Positions 1 to 9,932 are shown, numbered from the stretch's first letter. The stretch: DNA of 64,000 nt from Clostridia bacterium (GCA_024403775.1 JAKSRE010000001.1:62001-126000); one strand, 5' to 3'. The notes: a model not told the origin generated them from the letters alone. Numbers and translations: made by a program.

Positions 1-126
1 CTAGCATAAATCTTCCCCCTTTTGTGCTTTTAGACAATTATAAAACTTGCTATCTTTTTTGCAATAGAAAACGATTCAACTTATATTTAACTTTATCTTT
101 TCTTTATATATTAAGTTATTTACTCG

Positions 127-154
127 TTGAACATTCTCTAATAAGTGTTAAAAT
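127..154 (+). promoter_or_regulatory. Predicted sigma-A promoter for the DMT transporter
   Basis: TTGAAC (127-132) and TAAAAT (149-154) are separated by 16 bp. The expected start point falls at about 160-162, on or next to the ATG at 161, which would make the transcript nearly leaderless. No Shine-Dalgarno sequence is visible before that ATG, in contrast to most genes in this window. Confidence 0.45.
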
Positions 155-160
155 ATCGGC

Positions 161-1075
161 ATGCAGAATTTAAATACTACTAATAAAATATCGGATAAAA
201 CCAAAGGCATTATATGTCTTCTTTTGTCAGCGCTTTCATTTGCAGTAATGAGTCTGTTCGTTAATCTGTCTGGAGATATGCCAGTATGGCAGAAGGCCTT
301 TTTCAGAAACATTGTAGCTGTTGTGATTTCACTTTCGCTGTTATTTAAATCCAAAGAAGGATTTAAGATTAAAAAGAGCAGTCTTCCTGGGCTTTTTATG
401 AGAGCGACATTCGGAACAATTGGAATTCTTGCTAATTTTTATGCAATCTCAAAGATTAATATTGCTGATGCACTGATTTTAAATAAGATGTCTCCCTTCT
501 TCGCAATAATCGCGTCTATTTTTGTATTAAATGAAAGGGCTACATTAAAGCAGTGGCTCACGGTTTTTGTTGCCTTTATTGGAAGCCTTTTTGTTGTTAA
601 GCCAGCATTTATTATTTCTATAATTAATGGAACTGAGATAGCTGGTGGCGGTGAGTTTCCTGCAATAATTGGTCTTGTTGGCGGAGTTAGTGCAGGTATA
701 GCGTATACCTTCCTTCGCAAGGTAAAGCTTAACGGAGAGAGAGGAAATGTTGTTGTAGCATTCTTTTCGATTTTCTCCTGCCTAGTTCTTATGCCATTTA
801 TTTTCTTTACTTATCAGCCTATTACAAAATTTCAGCTTCTTATGCTGTTAGGTGCTGGTGTAAGTGCCTGCTGTGGTCAGATTACTATCACTGCAGCATA
901 TGGTTACTGCCCTGCAAAAGAGATTTCAATTTATGATTATTCAACAGTTATTTTCGCTGCGATTCTTGGATTTATTTTCCTTCAGCAGATCCCTGACAAG
1001 TGGAGTATACTTGGTTACATAATCATTATTCTTGCTTCTCTCTATTCATTTATATATAACAACCGCCGCAAATAA
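161..1075 (+). CDS. DMT-superfamily (EamA) transporter
   Basis: This 304-residue polytopic membrane protein has about ten hydrophobic segments arranged as two EamA-type halves, the usual size and layout of drug/metabolite transporters. The first half carries a typical ALILNKMSPFFAIIASIFVLNE-type region around residue 110, and the second half ends in a matching segment with a short basic tail. The family exports or exchanges small metabolites, and the substrate cannot be read from sequence. Only one Met is available as a start, and it lacks a visible ribosome binding site. It stands alone, with about 90 bp before the next rightward gene and no obvious terminator between them. Confidence 0.85.
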   Translation: MQNLNTTNKISDKTKGIICLLLSALSFAVMSLFVNLSGDMPVWQKAFFRNIVAVVISLSLLFKSKEGFKIKKSSLPGLFMRATFGTIGILANFYAISKINIADALILNKMSPFFAIIASIFVLNERATLKQWLTVFVAFIGSLFVVKPAFIISIINGTEIAGGGEFPAIIGLVGGVSAGIAYTFLRKVKLNGERGNVVVAFFSIFSCLVLMPFIFFTYQPITKFQLLMLLGAGVSACCGQITITAAYGYCPAKEISIYDYSTVIFAAILGFIFLQQIPDKWSILGYIIIILASLYSFIYNNRRK

Positions 1076-1168
1076 TAAAACTTTTGTTATTTCTCACAAA
1101 CTGTGGTCTATCGATTAGTGTTCTTTCTATATTTATAATTATCTCAAATCATATTTGGAGGGTAAGAT

Positions 1169-2290
1169 ATGAATAAGAAGAATTCTATTAAAACTGTCCT
1201 TAATAAAATCTTTATCGACGGTTTCTCCGGAATGGCCTCTGGTCTTTTTTGTACACTCATTATTGGAACAATAATAGGACAGATTGGTTCTTATATTCCA
1301 GGTGTTATTGGTACTTATATCATTCTTATTGGTGCGATGGCCAAATGCCTCATGGGTGCTGGAATTGGCGTAGGTGTTGCAGTTAAATTTAACGAGAAGC
1401 CTCTCGTAACCCTGGCAGCAGCTGTCTGCGGTATGATTGGCGCATTTTCTTCTAAGTTATTTACTATGGCTGATGCACTTCCTGCTGTTGCTTCCAAAAT
1501 CGAAGGTGCTGAAAGTCTTCAGTTAGGTAACTTCGTTTCTGGCCTTATTGGTGTCGGTGAACCTCTTGGTGCGTTCATAGCTGCACTTATTGGTATCTGG
1601 ATAGGTCACCTTGTAGTAGGCAAAACAAAAATCGACATCATCGTTACTCCTCTCTGCTCAATTGTAGCAGGTGCAACAGTTGGAATTATCGTTGGACCTT
1701 ATGTATCAACTTTTATGACATGGCTTGGCGGACTCGTTAACTGGGGAACAGAGCAGGCTCCTCTTCTTATGGGAATTATCGTTAGCGTATTGATGGGATT
1801 GTTTCTTACTCTTCCTATCTCTTCAGCTGCAATCGGCATCACACTTGGATTATCTGGAATTGCTGCAGGAGCAAGCACAGTAGGCTGCTGCTGTCAGATG
1901 GTTGGCTTTGCTGTTATTTCCTATCGCGAAAATAAGGTCGATGGTCTCTTGTCACAAGGTCTCGGTACCTCAATGCTTCAGATGCCAAATATCATCAAGA
2001 ACCCTAAAATCTGGATTCCACCTACGGTGGCAAGTGCTGTACTCGGTCCTATATCAACCTGTGTTCTTAAGATGACATGTAACAGCGTTGGTTCAGGTAT
2101 GGGTACTTCTGGTCTTGTTGGACCACTTCAGACATTTGCTGTAATGAAGGATTCAATGAATACTGGTCTCCTTCTTCTCGAGATTCTTTTTATGTATTTT
2201 GTTCTTCCAGCTGTGATCTCACTTGGTATATCTGAGTTCATGCGTAAGAAAAACTGGATAAAGTCTGGTGACTTGAAGATAGATGTTTAA
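1169..2290 (+). CDS. PfoR-like / PTS_EIIC_2 family membrane protein
   Basis: The 373-residue protein is very hydrophobic and Gly-rich, with about ten membrane segments. It matches from memory the family named after Clostridium perfringens PfoR, classified with PTS IIC-type permeases. A Cys cluster (GCCCQMVG, about residue 250) and the GAGIGVGVAVKFNEKP stretch (about 65-80) fit that family. Despite the PTS name, no IIA or IIB domain and no PTS phosphorylation site is present here or next door. The historical label of toxin regulator is weakly grounded, and an uncharacterised transporter is the safer reading. GGAGGG lies 6 nt before the ATG. Confidence 0.75.
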   Translation: MNKKNSIKTVLNKIFIDGFSGMASGLFCTLIIGTIIGQIGSYIPGVIGTYIILIGAMAKCLMGAGIGVGVAVKFNEKPLVTLAAAVCGMIGAFSSKLFTMADALPAVASKIEGAESLQLGNFVSGLIGVGEPLGAFIAALIGIWIGHLVVGKTKIDIIVTPLCSIVAGATVGIIVGPYVSTFMTWLGGLVNWGTEQAPLLMGIIVSVLMGLFLTLPISSAAIGITLGLSGIAAGASTVGCCCQMVGFAVISYRENKVDGLLSQGLGTSMLQMPNIIKNPKIWIPPTVASAVLGPISTCVLKMTCNSVGSGMGTSGLVGPLQTFAVMKDSMNTGLLLLEILFMYFVLPAVISLGISEFMRKKNWIKSGDLKIDV

Positions 2291-2318
2291 TAAGTTTTTT
2301 ATATTAAACTAAATGATA

Positions 2319-2349
2319 AGCGGTCTCAAACTTAAGTTTTGAGACCGCT
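2319..2349. terminator. Bidirectional intrinsic terminator
   Basis: A perfect 12-bp stem (2319-2330 with 2338-2349), a 7-nt loop and a following T run lie between the convergent PfoR-like gene and the foldase gene. Confidence 0.85.
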
Positions 2350-2381
2350 ATTTTTTACTTATAAACTAACCAAACTTATAT

Positions 2382-4424
2382 TTATGGAACATCCTGAATC
2401 TCTTCAAGTCCAGAATTATTAAATGAATATGTATATTCAGTCATCATCTCATTGATAAATGCCTGATAGTTATTCATTCTAATAAATGAATTTACTCTGT
2501 CATACCATTCAGGGTTATCAGACTCCTGAACAAAGAATACAACATAGAAGCATCCGTCACTTTCAAGAATCTTTTTATCATTAGGATTTCTGTTCTCATC
2601 AAAAATCCAGTCATTAAGAGTTGCTTCATACTTATCAACATATACATCTGTATCTGCTGTAACTACAACAATACCAGACAATACTTCATCAGTATAAATA
2701 TTTTCAATCTCAGCAACCTTATTCGCTGAAGAAATATACTCATATACAGTCTGGGCTGTTTCCTGAGCCCGAGAGATAGAATAGAAACCATAATCAGATA
2801 TATTCTCACCTGGTTCAAGTTCCATAGCTGACTCATAGTTTATCTGTACAATTCGAACATCACGAAGTGGTACTGACTGACGATGACGCTCAACAAAGCA
2901 GAGAATTATTGGGAACCCATCGCTATCAGCGAAAATGGTTGTATCACCTGGCTTACGCTCTGAAGCAAAAAGCCAGTCTCTAAAATCTGTATGTACAAAA
3001 TCGTTATAACGCACATTACTTACTCTTGCAGAATCTGGCTCAAGAAGTCTGTCACGATCATCACCTGTAAAGTACTCAGATGCAACAAGTTCGAACATAT
3101 CAGGATCATTTGCCATCTTCTCTATAATCTCATTTGCATTGAGATTAGCTGTAGTAATAAATGAATCCTCACGCTGTTCATATACAATTCTTATCAATTT
3201 ATAATCTACTAAGTCATATGCGTTAGCGTTAGCATTATAGGCATCAGTTGCCTGCTTATCAGAAGCTGACAACTCAACGAGTTTGCTTCCTGAAGCATAA
3301 TCTTCAGTAAAATACTTTTTGGCAAGAGTATTTAATACGCACTGTTCATCAACCTGTGAACCAAAAACACCCTTAATGTATGTATCAAGAGGTACATTAA
3401 TATCAGAAGCCTTTGTTTTAAGCCAGTCGATATAAGCTCTAGCCAGCGCATAGTGATTCTCATTTATTGATAATCCATGAGAACTTGCATCATCATAAAG
3501 GATCTGCATTGTCTGAAGTTCCTGAGCAGTAAGATCAAGGAAAAACTCACGGTTAGTAGCAAAATTAGGGTCATCACTTGGTGACAATAACATCTCCTGC
3601 GTATCGCTTGCAAATATATCAACACCATTTTCGATGAGAATATAGTGATACATAAAGCTGAACTCCGAGCTGTCGATACTCACACCATTAATTGTTAATG
3701 GACTCTTAAGCTTCTCTTTGATTCCAGCCTCATAGAAAACTGTTCCTAATACTACTAATGCCACAATAATAATTGCTGAAATAACATGAAACAGAGCCTT
3801 ACGTCTAGATTTAACGCTTGTCTTGTGAGCTGCCTCTGGACTTCCAGCTATATTTACTTTTACTGGCTCGACCTTATTTTGTTTAAATTCTGAAGAAGGT
3901 GAATTCTTGTTTTTACGGGCCTTAACTACTGGAGAAGTAACACCGTCAAACATATCAGGGTCCTGATCATCGTAATTAGATACAACAGTATAGACCTCTT
4001 TTGTCTTTTCTTTTTTTGCTGCTGGTACTTCTGCAATTACTGGTTCTGGAACAATTACAGGAGCTGCTTTGGCTTCAGTAACCTCAACTACCAGTTCCTG
4101 ATTTTCCTGAGGATTAATCTCAGAAGAAATCACCTCAGTCTCTGCTGCTACAACATTTGCACCTGTCTCGTTAGTGATTACCTCAGGAATCATTTCTTCA
4201 GCTGAAGGTAAAGGTGCGCCTTCCATATTATCAATAATCTCCTGAGTTTCAGAAGCCTCTGTCTCATAAGAAGGACTATAGTTGACTGCATCAGAAACTG
4301 TAATATCATCCAGTAAATCAGTAGCAGAAGAAACTTCAGAAGAAATATTAACTTTCTCCTCTGTTTCATTTAGCATTGCGCTTCTTGTTTCTTTATTCTT
4401 CTTATCCTTATTCTTACCAAACAT
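2382..4424 (-). CDS. Membrane-anchored SurA/PrsA-like foldase (peptidyl-prolyl isomerase-like)
   Basis: This 680-residue protein begins with about 200 acidic, low-complexity cytoplasmic residues. One membrane segment follows (about 210-232, preceded by SRRK), then an extracellular region of about 440 residues. The outer part starts with a SurA_N/PrsA-like block (PLTINGVSIDSSEFSFMYHY, helical) and continues with a parvulin-like section about 400-540. It resembles PrsA-type foldases, but it is tethered by a transmembrane helix and not lipidated. The long cytoplasmic tail is unusual for the family. It is the last gene of a leftward set, 1 bp after the lipid kinase. Whether the rotamase is active cannot be judged by eye. 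Confidence 0.6.
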   Translation of the reverse strand: MFGKNKDKKNKETRSAMLNETEEKVNISSEVSSATDLLDDITVSDAVNYSPSYETEASETQEIIDNMEGAPLPSAEEMIPEVITNETGANVVAAETEVISSEINPQENQELVVEVTEAKAAPVIVPEPVIAEVPAAKKEKTKEVYTVVSNYDDQDPDMFDGVTSPVVKARKNKNSPSSEFKQNKVEPVKVNIAGSPEAAHKTSVKSRRKALFHVISAIIIVALVVLGTVFYEAGIKEKLKSPLTINGVSIDSSEFSFMYHYILIENGVDIFASDTQEMLLSPSDDPNFATNREFFLDLTAQELQTMQILYDDASSHGLSINENHYALARAYIDWLKTKASDINVPLDTYIKGVFGSQVDEQCVLNTLAKKYFTEDYASGSKLVELSASDKQATDAYNANANAYDLVDYKLIRIVYEQREDSFITTANLNANEIIEKMANDPDMFELVASEYFTGDDRDRLLEPDSARVSNVRYNDFVHTDFRDWLFASERKPGDTTIFADSDGFPIILCFVERHRQSVPLRDVRIVQINYESAMELEPGENISDYGFYSISRAQETAQTVYEYISSANKVAEIENIYTDEVLSGIVVVTADTDVYVDKYEATLNDWIFDENRNPNDKKILESDGCFYVVFFVQESDNPEWYDRVNSFIRMNNYQAFINEMMTEYTYSFNNSGLEEIQDVP

Positions 4425-4425
4425 C

Positions 4426-5340
4426 TTATTCCTCCGTATTTGGCACTATTAATTTAATAGCGCTTCTTATACAGTCAATCTTTTGAGGAAGCGCAGGACC
4501 TTCCTCTCCGTCAATATCCAGTACTATCTCCTTGTCACCATTTGAAATAATCTCAAGAGAATTCGTCTGAAAATAAGTAACATTGTCGTTATAAATATGT
4601 TCACCCATCAATAACTTTCCAAGAAGTGGAAATACATCTGATGGATCAAGCTTTGACAAAATCATTACATCCAAAAGACCGTCGTTAAGTTCTGCAAGAG
4701 ACATCAGCTTACGGAAACCGCCTACACTTCTGGAATTTGAAATCAAAAACAAATGTGCTTCTGGGATATCATATACTTTATCTTCTGTCTTAAAAGTAAG
4801 ATTCATTGTTGAACCAAGATTAGGCATTTCTTTTAATGCGGTCAACCAGTAAGCAACCTGTCCAAGATCTGTTTTAAGCTGTGTTGGTGCAGAATAAGCA
4901 ACATCTGTCATAACACCGCCTGCAAGCACATTAAGAAAATAACTGTCTGCTACTCTGCCGCAGTCTGCATCAATAAATCTAGGATTTAGCAGCATTCTGG
5001 CAAAATCTGCCGGCTGCTGTGGCACATCAACAGAATATGCAAAATCATTTACCGTTCCTGAAGTATAAATAGCAAGAGGAATCTTTTTATTTGCCATCTG
5101 AAGTCCTGATACAACTTCGTTTACAGTTCCATCGCCACCTACAGCAATAAGATAATCGTATTCGTCCTCATTAATATTCATGGCAAAATTACGTGCATCA
5201 TAACGTTTTGCAGTATAGGAGATATCAGCTCTTTCAAGTTTGCCAAGGTTAACTATATAAGCGAGCATCTCTTCTATATTTAATCTTCCCTGTTCTCTTC
5301 CAGAAGAAGGATTCATTATAATTTTAAGTCGTAATCCCAT
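4426..5340 (-). CDS. Diacylglycerol/lipid kinase of the DgkB/YegS family
   Basis: The 304-residue protein has the DAGK catalytic signature: MNPSSG near the N-terminus, GGDGTVNEV around 68-76, and the C-terminal lobe with DIDGEEGP. The length is normal for YegS/BmrU/DgkB-like enzymes, which phosphorylate diacylglycerol or related lipids at the membrane. It ends 1 bp before the foldase start, so the two are likely cotranscribed. Upstream come two GDP-mannose-type glycosyltransferases after a 144-bp gap. This placement suggests recycling of diacylglycerol released during membrane glycolipid or lipoteichoic-type polymer synthesis, which is inference. Confidence 0.85.
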   Translation of the reverse strand: MGLRLKIIMNPSSGREQGRLNIEEMLAYIVNLGKLERADISYTAKRYDARNFAMNINEDEYDYLIAVGGDGTVNEVVSGLQMANKKIPLAIYTSGTVNDFAYSVDVPQQPADFARMLLNPRFIDADCGRVADSYFLNVLAGGVMTDVAYSAPTQLKTDLGQVAYWLTALKEMPNLGSTMNLTFKTEDKVYDIPEAHLFLISNSRSVGGFRKLMSLAELNDGLLDVMILSKLDPSDVFPLLGKLLMGEHIYNDNVTYFQTNSLEIISNGDKEIVLDIDGEEGPALPQKIDCIRSAIKLIVPNTEE

Positions 5341-5484
5341 CTGTTCCCCTCATAAAAAAGTCAAACAAAATACAAAAGGTCTATATTATCAAACCTTATT
5401 ATTCTATACTTTACCACAATTGTTAGATTTTGAGATTCGTTTAAGGCATGCTGTAACACGACTGTAAAATAACAAAAAACATTT

Positions 5485-6642
5485 TTATTCGGATTTTATT
5501 AGCTCATAAAGTGCATTGATTATCTTAGGCTCATTAAATATATCTTCAACTCTTCTCTTGGCATTAGTTCCATATTTACTACAAATTTCACTGTCATGTG
5601 CAAGCGTATTAATAGCAGCTGCTAGTTCAACACTGCTATTAGGAGTTACTGTTATACCAGTCTCACCATCAAGACTTACATAAGGAACTCCAGAATCAAG
5701 TCTTGTATTAATCACCGGCTTACCATATGCCATAGCTTCAATCTGAACAATGGCAAAAGCCTCTGAACGCTGAATAGATGGCAGTACAAAAAAGTCGCAG
5801 TCATTATAGGCTGCCTTAAGTTCCTGATCATTAAGATAATCAAGAAAATGAATCTTGGTATCGAGACCTAATTCTTTTGTTTTAGTCTTTAACTCATCAG
5901 AAAGCGGACCTGAACCACATATAAAAAGTTCAGTATCAGTTACTTCTTTCATGGCGTTAACCAGTACTTCTACGCCCTTATAGTATACTAATCGTCCTAC
6001 AAAAAGAGCCTTTTTTGAATCTTTCTGAGTTAATTTGGAAGTAAGAATATCATGAAGACCATCCTTAACCTTTGAAGGATTAAATTCGTTGGTATCAACA
6101 CCATAAGGAATTATTTTACATTTATTTTCATATGGTGGAAGGTATTTAGAACCTAAAATGTGGCCCTTGGTAGCTACTATAATGCTACTGCTCTTCTTAA
6201 GCATAGCATTCATAAAAGGCTTAACCAGGAACATCACCTTCTCCTGTTTTACAATGTCACTGTGCCAGTGAATAATAAATTTGGCCTTTGATCTTGAGAA
6301 AGTCGTTGCAAAATCGACCAGAGGAAATGGCACATGCATCTCTACGACATCAGCGTCTTTTGCTTCTTTCCAGAATCTAAAAATAAAAGGTATCGAAAGT
6401 GGACAGGAAAAATAAGTGCCTAATGAACTCATACGAGTCACCTTTACACCATTAATTGTCTCAACTTCTGTTTTAGCTCGCTTATTCTGACAGCACAAAA
6501 CTTCTAACTCTATATCATCAAGAGTCGATAATTCTTCAGAATACTGCTTAACGAGTGTCTCAATTCCACCTGTAACAGGATGGTAGAATTTATTGACCTG
6601 CAAAACTTTTATTTTCTTTGAAGAACTTTTGTCATCACTCAT
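5485..6642 (-). CDS. GT4 family glycosyltransferase
   Basis: The 385-residue protein has the two-Rossmann GT-B layout. The N-terminal VTGGIETLVKQ motif matches the acceptor-side glycine loop of GT4 enzymes. FVGRLVYYKGVEVLVNA starts the donor domain, and SEAFAIVQIEAMAYGKPVI carries the E-x7-E signature. Such enzymes transfer mannose, glucose or similar sugars from nucleotide donors on the cytoplasmic face. It follows the next GT4 gene by 3 bp and lies in the same transcript as the GDP-mannose synthesis gene, so mannosyltransfer is plausible. The acceptor is unknown. Confidence 0.85.
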   Translation of the reverse strand: MSDDKSSSKKIKVLQVNKFYHPVTGGIETLVKQYSEELSTLDDIELEVLCCQNKRAKTEVETINGVKVTRMSSLGTYFSCPLSIPFIFRFWKEAKDADVVEMHVPFPLVDFATTFSRSKAKFIIHWHSDIVKQEKVMFLVKPFMNAMLKKSSSIIVATKGHILGSKYLPPYENKCKIIPYGVDTNEFNPSKVKDGLHDILTSKLTQKDSKKALFVGRLVYYKGVEVLVNAMKEVTDTELFICGSGPLSDELKTKTKELGLDTKIHFLDYLNDQELKAAYNDCDFFVLPSIQRSEAFAIVQIEAMAYGKPVINTRLDSGVPYVSLDGETGITVTPNSSVELAAAINTLAHDSEICSKYGTNAKRRVEDIFNEPKIINALYELIKSE

Positions 6643-6645
6643 ACT

Positions 6646-7839
6646 TTATCCCTGACTTAAAACTTCCTCGTATACTTTGTGGAGCTGTCTGGCGGATTCT
6701 TCCCAAGAGAATTTCTTTGCTCGCTCAAGGCCAGCCTGTGACATTCTACTGCACAAATCATCATCAGTAGCAAGACTCATAAATGCATTAGTAAATGCCT
6801 TAACATCTTCCGGCTTACATTTAATTGCACAATCACCTACAACCTCTGGAATTGAACCTGCATCAGAGACAACAACAGGGACTCCACAAGCCATTGCTTC
6901 AAGTGGCGGCATACCAAAACCCTCATAAATTGAAGGATACACAAAAGCGCGAGCCCCAGAAAACAAAGGGTTCATATCTTCATTTGATACATATTCAGTG
7001 AAAATTATATCTTTATCAATATTCTTGGACTGGGCCTTCTCGAAAATGGAATCAAACATCCATCCCTTCTGACCTGTGATAACGAGTTTTGGATAGTCAG
7101 AATTATTGAATTTAGCCTTCCATTCACTGATAAAATCGCTATAAGCATCAATCATTACTGGAATATTCTTACGAGGCTCAAGAGTTCCCACGTAAAGAAA
7201 ATAATCCCCATTGATTCCATACTTGCTTTTTACTTCATTAATAAGATTGGTGTCTTTACAAGGCTTAAAATGTTCCATATCCACACCGCAAGGCACTACA
7301 CGGATTTTATCTTTGAACTTAGGATAAAACTCTGCAATCTCTCTTGCTGAGAACTCAGAATCAGTAACGATAATTGAAGCTCTTCTCATTGAACGTTTGA
7401 GACCAATAAACAGATTTAATTTTGTTCTAAATCTTACAGTCTCAGGAAAACGCTTATAAATCATATCATGCACTGTAACCACCGCTTTACCACGAGTTAG
7501 AGGTGGAACAATATAATTAAAGAAATGCTCAATATCGTTATCGCCTTCAAAAAATCTATTATATGGTATAGGTAATACCAAAGTTAAAATTCGATAAGCT
7601 CGTCCAAGAAACTCACTGTACTTAACTTCGATATTTGAATGCGACAAATTTTCCAGACGACAAATAGAAGACTTGGTTAAAGCCTCTGTTGGACATCTGA
7701 ATAAATTATAGGAATACTTATCACAAGGATATAGTTTGCCAAGAGCTTCTGTCTGCCCAGCCTCGCACCAGCCAATACCAGTCATTCTGTCATTAGCCAG
7801 AGGAACCGCATCAAAGCCGACTCTCATGGAATCTGACAT
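6646..7839 (-). CDS. GT4 family glycosyltransferase (mannosyltransferase B-like)
   Basis: The 397-residue GT-B enzyme shows FLYVGTLEPRKNIPVMIDAY in the donor domain and PSIYEGFGMPPLEAMACGVPVV carrying E-x7-E, typical of MtfB/WbaZ-like mannosyltransferases. The N-terminal region with TVHDMIYKRFPE and VTDSEFSAREI is also characteristic. Its ATG overlaps the stop of the mannose-1-phosphate guanylyltransferase gene by 1 nt (TAATG), so translation is probably coupled. GDP-mannose made by that enzyme is the likely donor. The product could be an envelope polysaccharide or a glycolipid head group. Confidence 0.85.
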   Translation of the reverse strand: MSDSMRVGFDAVPLANDRMTGIGWCEAGQTEALGKLYPCDKYSYNLFRCPTEALTKSSICRLENLSHSNIEVKYSEFLGRAYRILTLVLPIPYNRFFEGDNDIEHFFNYIVPPLTRGKAVVTVHDMIYKRFPETVRFRTKLNLFIGLKRSMRRASIIVTDSEFSAREIAEFYPKFKDKIRVVPCGVDMEHFKPCKDTNLINEVKSKYGINGDYFLYVGTLEPRKNIPVMIDAYSDFISEWKAKFNNSDYPKLVITGQKGWMFDSIFEKAQSKNIDKDIIFTEYVSNEDMNPLFSGARAFVYPSIYEGFGMPPLEAMACGVPVVVSDAGSIPEVVGDCAIKCKPEDVKAFTNAFMSLATDDDLCSRMSQAGLERAKKFSWEESARQLHKVYEEVLSQG

Positions 7840-8942
7840 TACAACAAATCCTCTCTGCCAATATCTTTCAATCTCTCTACAATGTTTTTAACATCCTGGA
7901 CTTTGTCCTTTGAAGAAACAAGTATAGCATCCTTTGTCTGTACTACAACAATATTCTCAAGACCAATTGTTGCAATGAACTTGTCACCACTGTTATCGAA
8001 AATAACAGAATTCTTGCAGTCAATCATTCCGTTACCATCATTACCGATTACAACATTACCCTCTTCTGTTCTCTCAAAAACATTATCAAGTGCATCCCAT
8101 GATCCAACATCATTCCAGCCAAATTCAGCAGGAATGCAGAATACATCTTCAGCCTTTTCCATAATACCGTAGTCAATAGAAATCTTCTCAAGAGTTGGAT
8201 AAACTTCTTCTATGGCAGCAGTCTCCTCGTCTGTTCCGAGTTTATCGTAAATAGCTTCCATAGCGCTGTACATCTCTGGGAGATACTTCTTAAAGCAGTC
8301 CAAAATGACTGAAGCCTTCCAGATAAACATACCTGAATTCCACAAATACTTACCAGAATTAAGATACTCTTTTGCAATCTCAACCTTTGGCTTCTCTACA
8401 AATCTTCTTAAGTGATAAACTTCACTTCCCTGCTCAATTGGATTAGTAGAAAATCTGATATATCCATAACCAGTTGATGGGAAAGTAGGCCAGATACCGA
8501 TTGTAACTATCTTATTCTTCTCATCTGCTGTCTTAAAAGCAAGCTTCAAAACTCTCTCATATTCTCTGATATCACTGATATGATGATCAGCTGGGAGAAC
8601 TGCCATGAGAGCATCACCATAAAGCTTCTTCATTGTCATTGCAGCATAGATAATGCAAGGAGCTGTATTACGCTGAACAGGCTCTACAAGAATGTGCTTT
8701 CTGTCAATCTCATTAAAGAGAACCTTATCCATAAGGTCAGCCTGCATTCTGTTAGTTACAATAAAAGTATCCTCACGATTGATTACACCCTCATAATGCT
8801 TAACAGTCTCATTAATCATTACATCATTACCAGTAAGCTTAGCTAACTGCTTAGGTGTTGTCATTCTTGATACTGGCCAGAATCTGGTTCCGCCACCACC
8901 TGCCATAATAACCGCAACTTTCTTTATCTCGTTATCTAACAT
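7839..8942 (-). CDS. manC: Mannose-1-phosphate guanylyltransferase
   Basis: The enzyme makes GDP-mannose from mannose-1-phosphate and GTP. The nucleotidyltransferase signature MAGGGGTRFWPVSR lies at the N-terminus, and the EKP motif (RRFVEKP) and NSGMFIW are in place. The product is about 367 residues and has only the guanylyltransferase domain plus a short left-handed-helix tail, without the C-terminal mannose-6-phosphate isomerase domain of bifunctional ManC/AlgA. I chose the ATG at 8942 because GGAG lies 9 nt upstream; a TTG 15 nt earlier is also open. It heads the glycosyltransferase set and is divergent from the Cof hydrolase. Confidence 0.9.
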   Translation of the reverse strand: MLDNEIKKVAVIMAGGGGTRFWPVSRMTTPKQLAKLTGNDVMINETVKHYEGVINREDTFIVTNRMQADLMDKVLFNEIDRKHILVEPVQRNTAPCIIYAAMTMKKLYGDALMAVLPADHHISDIREYERVLKLAFKTADEKNKIVTIGIWPTFPSTGYGYIRFSTNPIEQGSEVYHLRRFVEKPKVEIAKEYLNSGKYLWNSGMFIWKASVILDCFKKYLPEMYSAMEAIYDKLGTDEETAAIEEVYPTLEKISIDYGIMEKAEDVFCIPAEFGWNDVGSWDALDNVFERTEEGNVVIGNDGNGMIDCKNSVIFDNSGDKFIATIGLENIVVVQTKDAILVSSKDKVQDVKNIVERLKDIGREDLL

Positions 8943-9067
8943 AATATACATCTCCAAATAATAGTCATTCGTATTTTTGCTGTTTGCAAAATATGGTAGG
9001 ATAATTATACTATATTTTATTGTAGTTTACGCTATAGTTTTTCACTCTTATAAAAAAGGATTATATT

Positions 9068-9901
9068 ATGAAATACAAATTTCTCGTTGCAAGTGATATG
9101 GATTTTACTCTCCTTATGCCTGGAAAGGATTGCTCTTCTGAAAATCTCAAGGCAATTCAGGAATTAAGAGCTAATGGTATCGCTTTTACATTTGCCACTG
9201 GTCGAAGCTCCTATATGGTTGGAAAATATGCAAAAAACTTAGAAATTGATATTCCGATCATTACAAGTAATGGCGGCGCCCTATATGACTATTCTACAAA
9301 AAAACACATCTATTCAAATGATTTTACTCCTAAGCTTGTAAGAGAAATCCTTGAATACTGTCTCACTTCAGAAGATTTTATTGATTTGACTGGATATAGC
9401 ACTCGAGGAATCTACGTTCGTAAAAACGGAAAACGTAACGACTTTTTTGCAAACTATAACGAGACAGCAGATATTGAAGATAGAATTCCACTCTTTTATC
9501 TGGAGCCTGAGATTCTTGATTTACCTGATGAGGAATTGCCTGACTTCAGTAAATTTCTTGTAATTGATGCTTCTGATGCCTTCAATAAACCACTATATGA
9601 TAATCCAGAACTCGAAGTCTGTACTTCAGCTCCAGGATTCTGTGACATTACTCCAGCTGGTCAGACTAAAGGGGCTGCTCTCATGAAGCTTGCTGACTAT
9701 ATGGGAATTTTGCATGAGAATGTCTTCGCATGCGGTGACAACGAGAATGACAAATCAATGCTTGCTGCATGCTCTCATAGAATTGCTATGGCTAATGCCA
9801 CACCAGGAATCAAAGATCTGGCTACTTTCATTACAAAATCCTGTGAAGAAGATGGTATAGCATATGCAATAAGAAATTACATCATTCCTCATATCAGCTA
9901 A
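9068..9901 (+). CDS. Cof-type HAD hydrolase
   Basis: The 277-residue HAD-superfamily phosphatase is of the Cof/IIB class. The nucleophile motif is SDMDFTLL near residue 9, motif II is TFATGRSS, and motifs III/IV are the Lys of QTKGAAL and the GDNENDKSML box. All catalytic Asp residues are present, so it should be active on sugar phosphates, phytate-like compounds or cofactor phosphates. AAAAAGGA lies 7-8 nt before the ATG. It is transcribed alone, away from manC, and ends in a strong terminator. Confidence 0.88.
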   Translation: MKYKFLVASDMDFTLLMPGKDCSSENLKAIQELRANGIAFTFATGRSSYMVGKYAKNLEIDIPIITSNGGALYDYSTKKHIYSNDFTPKLVREILEYCLTSEDFIDLTGYSTRGIYVRKNGKRNDFFANYNETADIEDRIPLFYLEPEILDLPDEELPDFSKFLVIDASDAFNKPLYDNPELEVCTSAPGFCDITPAGQTKGAALMKLADYMGILHENVFACGDNENDKSMLAACSHRIAMANATPGIKDLATFITKSCEEDGIAYAIRNYIIPHIS

Positions 9902-9932
9902 TTGTTTTTTATTTAGATTTTTTTGCAAGAAA

